A stretch of 18,616 bases of DNA, from positions 1 through 18,616 of the forward strand of contig JAFWQM010000098.1 of the NCBI GenBank assembly GCA_017509065.1, written 5' to 3'. A program made the position numbers and the translations under genes. Below are positions 7,920-15,851 of the stretch, one piece after another; positions within the stretch are counted from its first letter, which is position 1, and each line of letters begins with the position of its first letter. The notes below the pieces were generated by a model. That model saw only the letters and a list, made by a program, of their open reading frames with translations. It was not told the DNA's origin and made no database searches. The stretch is from Clostridia bacterium. GTDB taxonomy: Bacteria > Bacillota_A > Clostridia > Christensenellales > Aristaeellaceae.

Positions 7920-9269
7920 ATGAAAGAGAAGAAAACGGTTCTATCTGAAAAACAGCCCGCAGGCGCGCCGCGCATCATGCTGGCCTGCGTATTCTCCGTC
8001 TATCTGATCACTGTTCTATGGTATACGGTGGGAAAACGGGAAGCCGGCTATTATCCGGGAGCGTTTGAAATCTTCTGGTCCTATCGGCTTTGGTTCGCGG
8101 GAAAGACAGCGTACGGCTATGCGATTCTCGCCAATATCGCAATGTTCGTTCCCTTCGGTTTTCTGACCGCGGCAATGCGAAACGGTTCAGGACGCAAAAC
8201 GACCCTGCTGGTTTTCCTGCTGGCGCTGGGTTTCTCCGCCCTCATTGAAGCATTGCAGTTTATCCTGCTGCGCGGCTGCTTTGAATATGACGATATCATC
8301 AATAACGTCGCCGGAGCGCTTCTTGGCACGGCGTTATTTTGGCTGTTACGGTTCATCCTGCCGGAAAAACTGCTGCGCGGGCTGCTGCTTTGCGCTGGCG
8401 CTGGGATCGCGCTGTTTTGCTTCTGCCTGGTCCGTTTTTCGGGCAGCGAAGCGAACGGCTCCATGCAGCCGCTTTCGCAGGGACTGTGCTTCCAGGTGGA
8501 AGAGGCGGCGGTGGATGACAGCGGCCTGAAACTAACCGGCGTTTGCTTTTGGTATGAACAGGGGCCGAAAGATTTTTCAATCGTTCTGCAGTCCGCGCAG
8601 ACGGGGCAGCGCTGCTCCATGCGGTCGGCATGCCGCCTGCCCCGCCCGGATGTCAGCGCCTATTTCAATCGGGACGACATGCAAGCTGGCTTTGAGGCAA
8701 TTTGTCAGGGCATAAATACGGACGAGGAATATGAAATCCTCCTCAGCTTCGGCTTTCTTCGCTGCGTTTCGACCCGGGTATACCTGAAAATCGAGCGGAG
8801 CGGCTCCGATCCCAAAGCGCGGCGCACTGTTGTATACTATGTTCCGGACGCCGTGTTCCGGCCCTTGGCCGCCGAAGGAACGGATTTGGAAGAGATTGTC
8901 ACAAACGGGGCGATTCGCGTTTACAATCCGACGCACCATGTTTATGTATACTGGCACGAAAACAAATTGTACTGGATCGCTGAAGACGTATTCAATTTTG
9001 AGGAAGACGGCACAACCCGCCTGGAACTTGAGCTTCGGACGACGGAAAAGGAAAAGGTGCCGGAAAATATCTGGCGGGCGGAGGGCCAATACGCCCTGAT
9101 CGGCGTCTATTTTGAGAAATCCGAATTGGAAGGGAATTTCGGGCCGTATCGGGTCTGCGTGAAGGAACTGCCTTCCGATTACGCCATTACCTCCATCAGC
9201 ACAGGCTATTATTCAAAGGGATGGGTATGGAAGGAAGCCTTCTGGCCCGTGTTCGACTTCTCTCGCTGA
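7920..9269 (+). CDS. VanZ-family membrane protein with a large C-terminal extracytoplasmic domain
   Basis: This 449-residue protein has a VanZ-like membrane domain: segments near 18-37, 65-86, 94-117, 126-147 and 152-172. It carries the conserved NIAMFVPFGF (72-81), EALQFILLRGCFEYDD (110-125) and NNVAGALLG (128-136). VanZ was named for low-level teicoplanin resistance, but most relatives are uncharacterised envelope proteins. Residues 173-449 form a soluble, probably beta-rich region (LYWIAEDVFNFEEDGTTRLE) that I cannot assign. After five membrane passes it is predicted to lie outside the cell if the N-terminus is inside. It is divergent from the zinc-ribbon gene across 165 bp in which I see no convincing promoter. 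The start codon has only a weak ribosome binding site. Stand-alone VanZ proteins are usually under about 200 residues, so the C-terminal domain is an extra module. Confidence 0.8.
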   Translation: MKEKKTVLSEKQPAGAPRIMLACVFSVYLITVLWYTVGKREAGYYPGAFEIFWSYRLWFAGKTAYGYAILANIAMFVPFGFLTAAMRNGSGRKTTLLVFLLALGFSALIEALQFILLRGCFEYDDIINNVAGALLGTALFWLLRFILPEKLLRGLLLCAGAGIALFCFCLVRFSGSEANGSMQPLSQGLCFQVEEAAVDDSGLKLTGVCFWYEQGPKDFSIVLQSAQTGQRCSMRSACRLPRPDVSAYFNRDDMQAGFEAICQGINTDEEYEILLSFGFLRCVSTRVYLKIERSGSDPKARRTVVYYVPDAVFRPLAAEGTDLEEIVTNGAIRVYNPTHHVYVYWHENKLYWIAEDVFNFEEDGTTRLELELRTTEKEKVPENIWRAEGQYALIGVYFEKSELEGNFGPYRVCVKELPSDYAITSISTGYYSKGWVWKEAFWPVFDFSR

Positions 9270-9275
9270 GGAAAT

Positions 9276-9297
9276 GGGCCGTCCGTTGGGGCGGCCT
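9276..9297. terminator. Possible bidirectional terminator between convergent genes
   Basis: A GGCCG / CGGCC stem (9277-9281 with 9292-9296) and a 10-base loop lie in the 31-bp gap between the VanZ-like gene and trmO, which converge. The T-tract is weak on both strands, so termination is plausible but not certain. Confidence 0.4.
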
Positions 9298-9300
9298 TCG

Positions 9301-10002
9301 TCAGGTTTTGAATGTTCCGTCCGCGGATGGAGTTTTCAACACGATCTCCCGCACGGTCAGCCGGTCGCCATCCACCCGGAAGCGAATATCCATTCCCGCG
9401 TAAGCCATGCCATAGGTTCTCTCCGGGTCGTGCTGATAGGAAGGCCGGGGATCCTGCGCGAGAATTTCAAGCACGGCGGCGCGATGCTGTTCAGGCATCC
9501 GGTTCAGCAGCTCGGGCGCGCATTCCACGGTCAGCCTCTCCCGCCGCACCGCGTCCGCAAAACCGCCCCGAGCTTCGGGATGACAGTCCGCATAGGGCAA
9601 ATAGGGCTTGATGTCGTAGATCGGCGTGCCGTTCATCAGGTCAGCCCCGGACACATAAATCACCGGGCCCTCGCCAGTCTGCGTTTCTATCCGTTCGATC
9701 TTCACGCAGCTCAGGCCGATGGGGTTCGGACGGAAGGGAGAGCGAGTGGCGAACACACCCATCCGCGCGTTGCCGCCCAGGCGCGGAGGCCGCACCGTGG
9801 GCGACCAGGTATCCCGCTTCGCTTCGGAAAACTCCCAGATGAGCCAGAGATGGGAAAAGTGCTCCAGCCCCCGCAGCGCGTCTGGGCTGCGGTATTCCGG
9901 CTCAAACACGATGCGGGAGAGCACAGAGCCCGCCAGCCCGCTCTGCCGGGGAACACCGAACTTTGTTTCGTAACCGTTTTGAATATGCGCGATGATTTTC
10001 AT
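9301..10002 (-). CDS. trmO: tRNA (N6-threonylcarbamoyladenosine(37)-N6)-methyltransferase TrmO
   Basis: This 233-residue protein is the TrmO/TsaA enzyme. It uses S-adenosylmethionine to methylate t6A37 of tRNAs reading ACN codons, giving m6t6A. The family signature is clear: KFGVPRQSG (14-22), DALRGLEHFSHLWLIWEF (41-58), TVRPPRLGGNARMGVFATRS (69-88), FRPNPIGLS (90-98) and GTPIYDIKPYLPYAD (125-139). The C-terminal LAQDPRPSY is present as in the E. coli protein, and the length matches that family form. ATG 10002 is chosen because AGGA (10012-10015) sits nine bases upstream; the ATG at 10011 touches that site and the longer frame to 10098 extends into the promoter. It is a single-gene unit with its own promoter at 10101-10128 and converges with the VanZ-like gene. 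Confidence 0.96.
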   Translation of the reverse strand: MKIIAHIQNGYETKFGVPRQSGLAGSVLSRIVFEPEYRSPDALRGLEHFSHLWLIWEFSEAKRDTWSPTVRPPRLGGNARMGVFATRSPFRPNPIGLSCVKIERIETQTGEGPVIYVSGADLMNGTPIYDIKPYLPYADCHPEARGGFADAVRRERLTVECAPELLNRMPEQHRAAVLEILAQDPRPSYQHDPERTYGMAYAGMDIRFRVDGDRLTVREIVLKTPSADGTFKT

Positions 10003-10100
10003 GTTTCTCATTCCTAAAGGCATTTTGTCAGCGTGTAGCGCGGAACGCAATTCCGCTGGCGCATCCCGCCCGATGAATTGACGCGAACAATCCCTCAAAG

Positions 10101-10128
10101 ATTATATCATCTTCATTCGCCCCGTCAA
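10101..10128 (-). promoter_or_regulatory. Sigma-A-type promoter for trmO
   Basis: On the minus strand TTGACG (10123-10128) and TATAAT (10101-10106) are separated by 16 bp, close to consensus. The transcript would have a leader of about 90 bases. The leader contains a GCGGAA/TTCCGC hairpin near 10037-10057 that is not a recognised riboswitch. Confidence 0.8.
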
Positions 10129-10189
10129 GGAAAATTCTGTTCAGCGCAATTTTTGTGGGAAAGAACGCAGAAAATGTTTTGTAAATTCC

Positions 10190-10218
10190 TTGCTTTTTTT
10201 TTGCTTTTCGTCTACAAT
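10190..10218 (+). promoter_or_regulatory. Sigma-A-type promoter for the xylB operon
   Basis: TTGCTT (10190-10195), a 17-bp spacer and TACAAT (10213-10218) lie about 40 bp before the xylB start. The spacer is T-rich. I found no convincing catabolite-repression (cre) site or riboswitch between it and the gene. A regulator gene for this operon is not in the window. Confidence 0.75.
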
Positions 10219-10259
10219 AGAAGCAAATCGTTCCCCATATGATTTACGAAGGGAGAAGG

Positions 10260-11795
10260 ATGAATTTGCAATATCTGATTGGCGTAGACTTGGGCACATC
10301 CGGAACGAAAACCGTGCTGTTCGATACGCACGGAAAAGAGATTGCTTCCGCGCTGGAAGAGTATCCGCTTTATCAGCCCTATAACGGCTGGGCGGAGCAG
10401 GAGCCGGAGGACTGGTGGCAGGCAGCCGTGCACACCATCCAGGCGGTCATCGGAAAAAGCGGCGTGGACCCGAAGGACATTGCGGGCCTGTCCCTGTCCG
10501 GGCAGATGCATGGCCTGGTGCTGACGGACGACAGCGGCAACGCCCTGGACCGCTCCATCATCTGGTGCGACAACCGCACGATCGAAAGCTGCGAAGAATT
10601 TACCCGCCTGGTCGGGGGCCGCGAGCGGCTCATTCAGATTGCCGCCAACCCCGCGCTGACCGGCTTTACGGCCGGAAAGGTGCTGTGGGTGCGCGAGCAT
10701 CAGCCGGACATCTGGGCCAAGGCCCGGCATATCCAGCTGCCCAAGGATTATGTGCGCTTAAAGCTCACAGGCGTTTACCATATGGACATGAGCGACGCCT
10801 CCGGCACCAACCTGCTGGACGTGCCGAACCGCTGCTGGAGCCAGGAAATCTGCGATAAAACCGGCATCCCCATGGAGATGCTGCCGCCCCTGGTGGAGAG
10901 CAGCGACGTGGCGGGCTATATCACCGAGGAAGCCGCGAAACTGACCGGCCTGCCGGTGGGTATGCCCGTGGCCGCTGGCGCGGGCGATAATATGGCCGCC
11001 GCCATCGGCACCGGCGTGGTTGTGGAGGGCAAAGCCTTCACCACCATCGGCACATCCGGCGTGGTGTTTGCCCATTCCAACACCGTGCAGATCGACCCTG
11101 CCGGGCGCGTGCACACCTTCTGCGCCGCCGTGCCGGGGCAGTATATCGTCATGGGCGTGGGCTTGGCCGCGGGCATGAGCCTGAAATGGTGCCGCGATAC
11201 CTTCTTCCAGTCTGAAATTGAAGTGGCCAGGGAAATGGGCACCGACTCCTACGTGCTCATGAACCAGGAAGCCGCCCGCAGCCCCATCGGCGCGAACCGG
11301 CTCATTTACCTGCCCTACCTCATGGGCGAGCGCTCCCCCATTCTCGACCCCGAAAGCCGGGGCGTGCTGTTTGGCCTCAGCGCTATGCACACCAAGAAGG
11401 ACATCGTGCGCGCCGTGATGGAGGGCGTCATGTACTCCCAGTGGCATAACCTGAACGTGCTGCGCGGGATGCACGTGGCCCCCGAAGCCATGCTGGCCTG
11501 CGGCGGCGGCGCGAAATCCCCCTTCTGGCGGCAGATGATGGCGGACATGTACAACATGCCCGTCAGCACCCTCCAGAATACTGAAGGCCCTGCCCTGGGC
11601 GCGGCCATCCTGGCAGGCGTCGGCGCGGGCATCTACAAGGACGTGCCCTCCGCCTGCGCGGAGCTGCTCAAGGAAAGCGAACCGCTCCTGCCCAGCGCGG
11701 AACGCCACGCGGCGTATGAACCCTACTTCGAGCTGTACCAGAAGATTTATCTGGATCTGAAGGACGAATTCCATACTTTGGCGAACCTGAATTGA
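10260..11795 (+). CDS. xylB: Xylulokinase (FGGY carbohydrate kinase)
   Basis: This 511-residue cytoplasmic kinase transfers phosphate from ATP to a ketopentose, normally D-xylulose, giving D-xylulose 5-phosphate for the pentose phosphate pathway. The sequence shows the N-terminal phosphate loop VDLGTSGTKTVLFD (9-22), LSLSGQMHGLVLTD (77-90) typical of xylulokinases, GAGDNMAAAIGTG (240-252) with the probable catalytic base Asp243, TIGTSGVV (262-269), and the FGGY-type C-terminal ACGGGAKSPFWRQMMADMYN. ATG 10260 is used because the family begins just before this phosphate loop and GGGAG lies close upstream; ATG 10239 has no ribosome binding site. It is the first gene of a three-gene operon, 30 bp ahead of the DUF4867 gene. 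The partner isomerase is not a classical XylA, so another ketose such as D-ribulose or L-fuculose cannot be excluded. Confidence 0.93.
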   Translation: MNLQYLIGVDLGTSGTKTVLFDTHGKEIASALEEYPLYQPYNGWAEQEPEDWWQAAVHTIQAVIGKSGVDPKDIAGLSLSGQMHGLVLTDDSGNALDRSIIWCDNRTIESCEEFTRLVGGRERLIQIAANPALTGFTAGKVLWVREHQPDIWAKARHIQLPKDYVRLKLTGVYHMDMSDASGTNLLDVPNRCWSQEICDKTGIPMEMLPPLVESSDVAGYITEEAAKLTGLPVGMPVAAGAGDNMAAAIGTGVVVEGKAFTTIGTSGVVFAHSNTVQIDPAGRVHTFCAAVPGQYIVMGVGLAAGMSLKWCRDTFFQSEIEVAREMGTDSYVLMNQEAARSPIGANRLIYLPYLMGERSPILDPESRGVLFGLSAMHTKKDIVRAVMEGVMYSQWHNLNVLRGMHVAPEAMLACGGGAKSPFWRQMMADMYNMPVSTLQNTEGPALGAAILAGVGAGIYKDVPSACAELLKESEPLLPSAERHAAYEPYFELYQKIYLDLKDEFHTLANLN

Positions 11796-11825
11796 AATCA
11801 AGGTAGGAAGTAGGAGGTATTACCC

Positions 11826-12473
11826 ATGAAGATCATCCCTGTATCCGATCCCAGCTTCGCCCCCTATGGCCGCATTGTGGAAGGCTATGACGTAAAGGGC
11901 ATTCTGAAAGCGCTGGAAGAATCCACGCCCTGCCCCGAAGGCACGGTGTATTTCCCCAAGGTGGACGCCCTGCATGCCGCTGAAAACGCGGAAGCTGTGG
12001 GCGAAGCCCTGTTTGGCGGCATGCCCTTCCAGCTGGGCTGCTGCAACGGCCACAACACCAAGCTCAACTGTCTGGAATACCACCGGGACAGTGAGTTCAA
12101 CCTGGGCACGGAGGATTTCATCCTGCTGCTCGCCAAGATGGACGACATTGAAAACGACGTGCTGGACACCGCGAAGGCGAAGGCATTTTTCGTGCCCAAG
12201 GGCGTGATGGTGGAAGTGTATGCCACCACCCTGCACTACGCTCCCTGCCATGCTGACCCTGCCAAGGGCTTCCGCGTACTGGTGGGCCTGCCGCTGAATA
12301 CCAACACGGACTACCGCCCCGGTACCGGCAAGAATACCTTGGACAAATCCCTCTGGGCGCGGAACAAGTGGCTGCTGGCCCATCCCGAATCCAGTGAAGC
12401 CGCCGCCGGCGCTTACGTTGGACTTAAAGGCGAAAACATCGACATCAAAAACGATGTGCCTTTCTGTTGCTAA
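11826..12473 (+). CDS. DUF4867-family protein, predicted cupin-like (AllA-type) sugar-operon partner
   Basis: This 215-residue cytoplasmic protein begins MKIIPVSDPSFAPYGRIV and matches my recollection of DUF4867, a clostridial family with no known function. The central segment has a pattern reminiscent of AllA/ureidoglycolate-lyase cupins: LEYHRDSEFNLG (83-94) corresponds to the E-x-H-x-x-S-x-x-F motif, and FFVPKGVMVEVYATTLHYAP (121-140) to the P-x-G-V-x-V-x(n)-H motif. Candidate metal or substrate ligands are His76, Glu84, His86, Glu90 and His137. A strong AGGAGG (11812-11817) sits eight bases before the start. It lies between a xylulokinase and an FucI-like isomerase, so a role in aldose handling (epimerase, mutarotase or isomerase) is the natural guess. 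That assignment is inference; only the family and fold resemblance are read from sequence. Confidence 0.75.
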   Translation: MKIIPVSDPSFAPYGRIVEGYDVKGILKALEESTPCPEGTVYFPKVDALHAAENAEAVGEALFGGMPFQLGCCNGHNTKLNCLEYHRDSEFNLGTEDFILLLAKMDDIENDVLDTAKAKAFFVPKGVMVEVYATTLHYAPCHADPAKGFRVLVGLPLNTNTDYRPGTGKNTLDKSLWARNKWLLAHPESSEAAAGAYVGLKGENIDIKNDVPFCC

Positions 12474-12503
12474 ACAAATATATTACATGGAGGAGAAAAA
12501 ACA

Positions 12504-13982
12504 ATGTCCTGCAACATTCCCGAAGTCAAGCTTGGTATCGTCGCCGTATCCCGTGACTGCTTCCCCATCGGCCTGTCCATCGCCCGCCGCGAAGCCATCA
12601 AGAAAGCCTACAAGGGCGAGCTGTACGAGTGCCCCGTGACCGTGGAAAACGAAGCCGACATGCTCAAAGCCGTCGCCGACGTGAAGGCCGCGGAATGCAA
12701 CGCCCTGGTGGTGTTCCTGGGCAACTTCGGCCCCGAGACCCCCGAAACCCTCATCGCCAAGAACTTTGACGGCCCCTGCATGTTCGTTGCTGCCGCCGAG
12801 GGCGACGGCGACCTGATCAACGGCCGCGGCGACGCCTACTGCGGCATGCTGAACTGCTCCTACAACCTGGGCATGCGCCATCTGGCGGGCTACATCCCCG
12901 AGTATCCCGTGGGCACCGCGGACGACATCGCCAAGATGATCGCGGACTTCGTGCCCGTGGCCCGCGCCATCATTGGTGTGAAGAACCTGAAGATCATCAC
13001 CTTCGGGCCCCGTCCCCAGGACTTCTTCGCCTGCAATGCCCCCATCAAGGGCCTGTATGAGCTGGGCATCGAAATCGAAGAAAACAGCGAGCTGGACCTG
13101 CTGGTTTCCTACAAAGCCCACGCGGGTGACAAGCGCATCCCCGAAGTCATGGAAGACATGGCCAAGGAAATGGGCGAAGGCAAGTATTACGCCGAAATGC
13201 TGGAGCGCATGGCCCAGTTTGAATTGACCCTGCTGGATTGGGCCGAGCAGCATAAAGGCGCGCGGAAATACGTGGCCTTCGCCGATAAGTGCTGGCCCGC
13301 CTTCCCCGAGCAATTCGGCTTTGAGCCCTGCTACGTGAACAGCCGCCTGGCCAGCCGGGGCATTCCGGTGGCCTGCGAAGTGGACATCTACGGCGCGCTG
13401 TCCGAATACATCGGCGCGTGCGTGTCCGGCGACGCCATCACCCTGCTGGACATCAACAACTCCGTGCCCGCCTCCATGTGGGAAAGCCAGATCAAGGGTA
13501 AGTTCGACTACACCCTGACCGACACCTTCATGGGCTTCCACTGCGGCAACACCCCCTCCTGCAAGATGTGCGACAGCCGTGCCATCAAGTATCAGCTGAT
13601 CCAGCACCGCCTGCTGGAGCCTGCCGGCAGCGAGCCCGACTTCACCCGCGGCACCCTCGAAGGCGACATCGCTCCCGGCGAAATCACCTTCTACCGCCTC
13701 CAGTGCGACAGCAACGGCGACCTGCGCTCCTACATCGCCGAGGGCGAAGTGCTGCCCGTGGCCACCACCTCCTTCGGCGGCATCGGCGTGTTCGCCATCA
13801 AGGAAATGGGCCGCTTCTACCGCCACGTGCTGATCCAGAAGCGCTATCCGCACCACGGCGCCGTGGCCTTCGGTCACTACGGCAAGGCCCTGTTCGAGGT
13901 CTTCAAGTTCCTGGGCGTGAAGGATATCGCCTACAACCAGCCCAAGTGCCTGCCCTATCCCACCGAGAATCCCTGGGGCTGA
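12504..13982 (+). CDS. L-fucose/L-arabinose-isomerase-family protein
   Basis: This 492-residue cytoplasmic protein is probably a metal-dependent aldose-ketose isomerase supplying the ketose for the upstream kinase. The N-terminal Rossmann-like domain opens VKLGIVAVSRDCFP (8-21). The C-terminal catalytic half has CEVDIYGALS (291-300), ITLLDINNS (312-320), FMGFHCGNT (342-350) and YPHHGAVAFG (448-457). The expected Mn2+ ligands of FucI (Glu, Asp, His) most naturally map to Glu292, Asp316 and His450 or His451. FucI itself is about 100 residues longer, so this is a divergent branch with unknown substrate. A cysteine cluster HCGNTPSCKMC (346-356) is notable. Its ribosome binding site GGAGG (12489-12493) is good. 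Codon use is strongly biased to G/C-ending codons, suggesting high expression. It is the last gene of the operon, followed by terminator hairpins. Confidence 0.82.
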   Translation: MSCNIPEVKLGIVAVSRDCFPIGLSIARREAIKKAYKGELYECPVTVENEADMLKAVADVKAAECNALVVFLGNFGPETPETLIAKNFDGPCMFVAAAEGDGDLINGRGDAYCGMLNCSYNLGMRHLAGYIPEYPVGTADDIAKMIADFVPVARAIIGVKNLKIITFGPRPQDFFACNAPIKGLYELGIEIEENSELDLLVSYKAHAGDKRIPEVMEDMAKEMGEGKYYAEMLERMAQFELTLLDWAEQHKGARKYVAFADKCWPAFPEQFGFEPCYVNSRLASRGIPVACEVDIYGALSEYIGACVSGDAITLLDINNSVPASMWESQIKGKFDYTLTDTFMGFHCGNTPSCKMCDSRAIKYQLIQHRLLEPAGSEPDFTRGTLEGDIAPGEITFYRLQCDSNGDLRSYIAEGEVLPVATTSFGGIGVFAIKEMGRFYRHVLIQKRYPHHGAVAFGHYGKALFEVFKFLGVKDIAYNQPKCLPYPTENPWG

Positions 13983-14001
13983 TTCATTTCGATAGCAAAG
14001 G

Positions 14002-14065
14002 CGGGCAGTTTGCCCGTCGGAATAGAATTGAAACAGGCGTGGCCGCTGCCGGTCACGCCTGTTTT
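14002..14065. terminator. Double-hairpin terminator between convergent operons
   Basis: A short hairpin CGGGCA/TGCCCG with a three-base loop (14002-14016) is followed by a strong one, AAACAGGCGTG (14031-14041) with CACGCCTGTTT (14054-14064). The second stem is 11 bp with a T-rich 3' side on the plus strand and a shorter TTT run on the minus strand. It should stop the sugar operon and may also stop the ABC-exporter transcript from the right. Confidence 0.82.
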
Positions 14066-14123
14066 GTCCCTCTGAGATTTGGATGCCAAATACCGGTTTT
14101 TCACGATAATTGCAGGAGTGAAA

Positions 14124-15851
14124 TTATTCTTTCTGGGAAACGGTGAAGAGCGAATAGAAGTAGCCCTTCTGATCCATGAGTTCGTCAAATGTCCCCTGCT
14201 CGGAAACGCCGCCGTTTTTCAGAGCGAACAGGCTGGTGCAGCGCCGCAGGATGCCTTCGTCCAGATCGTGGGTGACGATCACGCGGGTGTAGCCGTCCAG
14301 CTTCAGGATGGCGTCCAGCACCTCGAAGGAGGTTTCGGCATCCAGGCTGGCCGTCGCTTCATCCACGAACAGCACGGGTGTCTTCCGCAAAAGCGCTCTC
14401 GCGATGGAAATCCTCTGCCGTTCGCCGCCGGAGAGTCCTGACCCGTTTTCACCGCACAAATAGTCCGGGCCCTTCTCGTTCATGAGTTTTTTCAAGCCGG
14501 ACAGGCGCACGGCCCGGTCAATCTCCTCCTCGGGAAACTCGGAGAACATGGTGATGTTGTCGCGGATGGTGCTGTTGAACACAAACACGTTTTGCTGAAT
14601 GATGGAAACCAGGTCATAGAGCGAGCTTGCGGAAAGATTTTTGAGCTCATTTCCGTCATAGAGGATCTCACCCTCATAGTTTTCAGAGGACGCCATGAGC
14701 AGATTCAGGATCGTGGATTTGCCGCTGCCGGAACCGCCGACCAGCGCGTAGCAGCCCCCGGCTTTAATATCCATATCAATGCCGTTCAGAACGGGCTTGC
14801 CCTCCTCATAGGAAAAGCAGAGGCTGCGGATCGAGATGCCGTCCGTAAGCTTCGGCGCGATCTGCTCGCCCTCATCGGGAATGTTCCTGTTCAGCGCTTC
14901 CGCCAGCTTTTCGATCAGCCCGAAGGAAGCCTTTGTTCCCGCATAGAAGGTCGGAAACGATTGGATGGGGCCGAGCACGTAATTCAGAAGCTGGACGAAG
15001 ACAATGGCGGTGCCGGCAGTGATGCCCCTGCCGGAAAGTGCCAGCGCCGCGGCGACGAAGAACACGCCGAACTGTAAAACCGCGGCGGCAATGCCGGAAG
15101 AATAGCCCACCAGCACGTTGACCTTCGTACGCTTTTTCGACGCGTCGGCAACGTCTTCGTTGCTGCTGTCGTGCAGGCGCGAGATGTTCTTTTCCGCTTT
15201 GAAGCTTTTGATCACCGAGAAGCCCGAGAGAGCGTCCTTCAGCATGCCGGTGTAATTTGCTTTTCTGTCAGAAACGGTCTTTTCCGCCTTCGCCGCTTTA
15301 TCGCCGAGCACAATGGAAACGATGATGGGCAGCAGGGAGAAGCCGATGGCGATCAGCGTCAAAAGCGGGCTGTACCACAGCATGAGGCCGAGCGCACCGA
15401 TAAACGCAATGCCGACCTGTATCGTATTTTGCAGTCTTCCGATGAAGTCCTGTTCGATGGTGTTCACGTCGTTGGAGAGCGCGGAGATATAGAGCGAAGT
15501 GTTCTCGCCGGAGAACGCGTGAATGCCTTTTTCCATCAGCCGGTTAAAGACGTATTCCCGATACTGTTTCATCGCCTTCGCGCGGAACTCGGAAAGGAAA
15601 GTCCGGTCGAAGATCCAAGCCAGTACAAACAGCGCGAAGCCGACGCCCGCGATGAGCAGAAGCGTGCCGAAGCTGTACGGACAGGCGCCGGAAATCAGAT
15701 CGGCAACCTCTTTGAGCAGCCAGGAAATCACGAGCTCCGCCGCGGCGGCGAGAAGGGCCGCGATCACGGTCAACGCAAGGTTCAGCTTGTTATCCCGGAA
15801 CAACTCCCTGATAAAGGGGCGGCGCAGCGCCCGAAGGTCTTTTTTATTCAT
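14124..15851 (-). CDS. ABC exporter, fused membrane and ATPase domains (ABCB/MsbA type)
   Basis: This 575-residue half-transporter is expected to act as a homodimer in the cytoplasmic membrane, exporting an unknown peptide, lipid or drug. Residues 1-310 hold about six membrane helices. The ATPase domain has Walker A GGSGSGKST (372-380), a Q-loop near IIQQN (417-421), signature LSGGERQRIS (473-482), Walker B VLFVDEATASLD (493-504) and the H-loop VIVTHD (524-529), so it should be catalytically active. ATG 15851 is chosen because AGGAGGAG precedes it by about ten bases; the frame extension to 15908 lies within the regulator gene. Its start overlaps the regulator's stop (ATGAATAA), which indicates translational coupling. 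There is no peptidase C39 domain at the N-terminus, so processing of a leader peptide is not suggested. Confidence 0.9.
   Translation of the reverse strand: MNKKDLRALRRPFIRELFRDNKLNLALTVIAALLAAAAELVISWLLKEVADLISGACPYSFGTLLLIAGVGFALFVLAWIFDRTFLSEFRAKAMKQYREYVFNRLMEKGIHAFSGENTSLYISALSNDVNTIEQDFIGRLQNTIQVGIAFIGALGLMLWYSPLLTLIAIGFSLLPIIVSIVLGDKAAKAEKTVSDRKANYTGMLKDALSGFSVIKSFKAEKNISRLHDSSNEDVADASKKRTKVNVLVGYSSGIAAAVLQFGVFFVAAALALSGRGITAGTAIVFVQLLNYVLGPIQSFPTFYAGTKASFGLIEKLAEALNRNIPDEGEQIAPKLTDGISIRSLCFSYEEGKPVLNGIDMDIKAGGCYALVGGSGSGKSTILNLLMASSENYEGEILYDGNELKNLSASSLYDLVSIIQQNVFVFNSTIRDNITMFSEFPEEEIDRAVRLSGLKKLMNEKGPDYLCGENGSGLSGGERQRISIARALLRKTPVLFVDEATASLDAETSFEVLDAILKLDGYTRVIVTHDLDEGILRRCTSLFALKNGGVSEQGTFDELMDQKGYFYSLFTVSQKE

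Noticed and set aside
10130..10259. Catabolite-repression site or sugar riboswitch ahead of xylB
   Set aside because: No cre-like consensus or conserved aptamer pattern could be found in the short leader.
12483..13877. 464-codon open frame antisense to the isomerase gene, and similar long antisense frames at 10758-11801 and 995-2302
   Set aside because: They are shadows of G/C-ending codon bias. Their products are rich in His, Gln, Val, Ala and Gly without domain logic, they lack ribosome binding sites, and the sense frames encode clear families.
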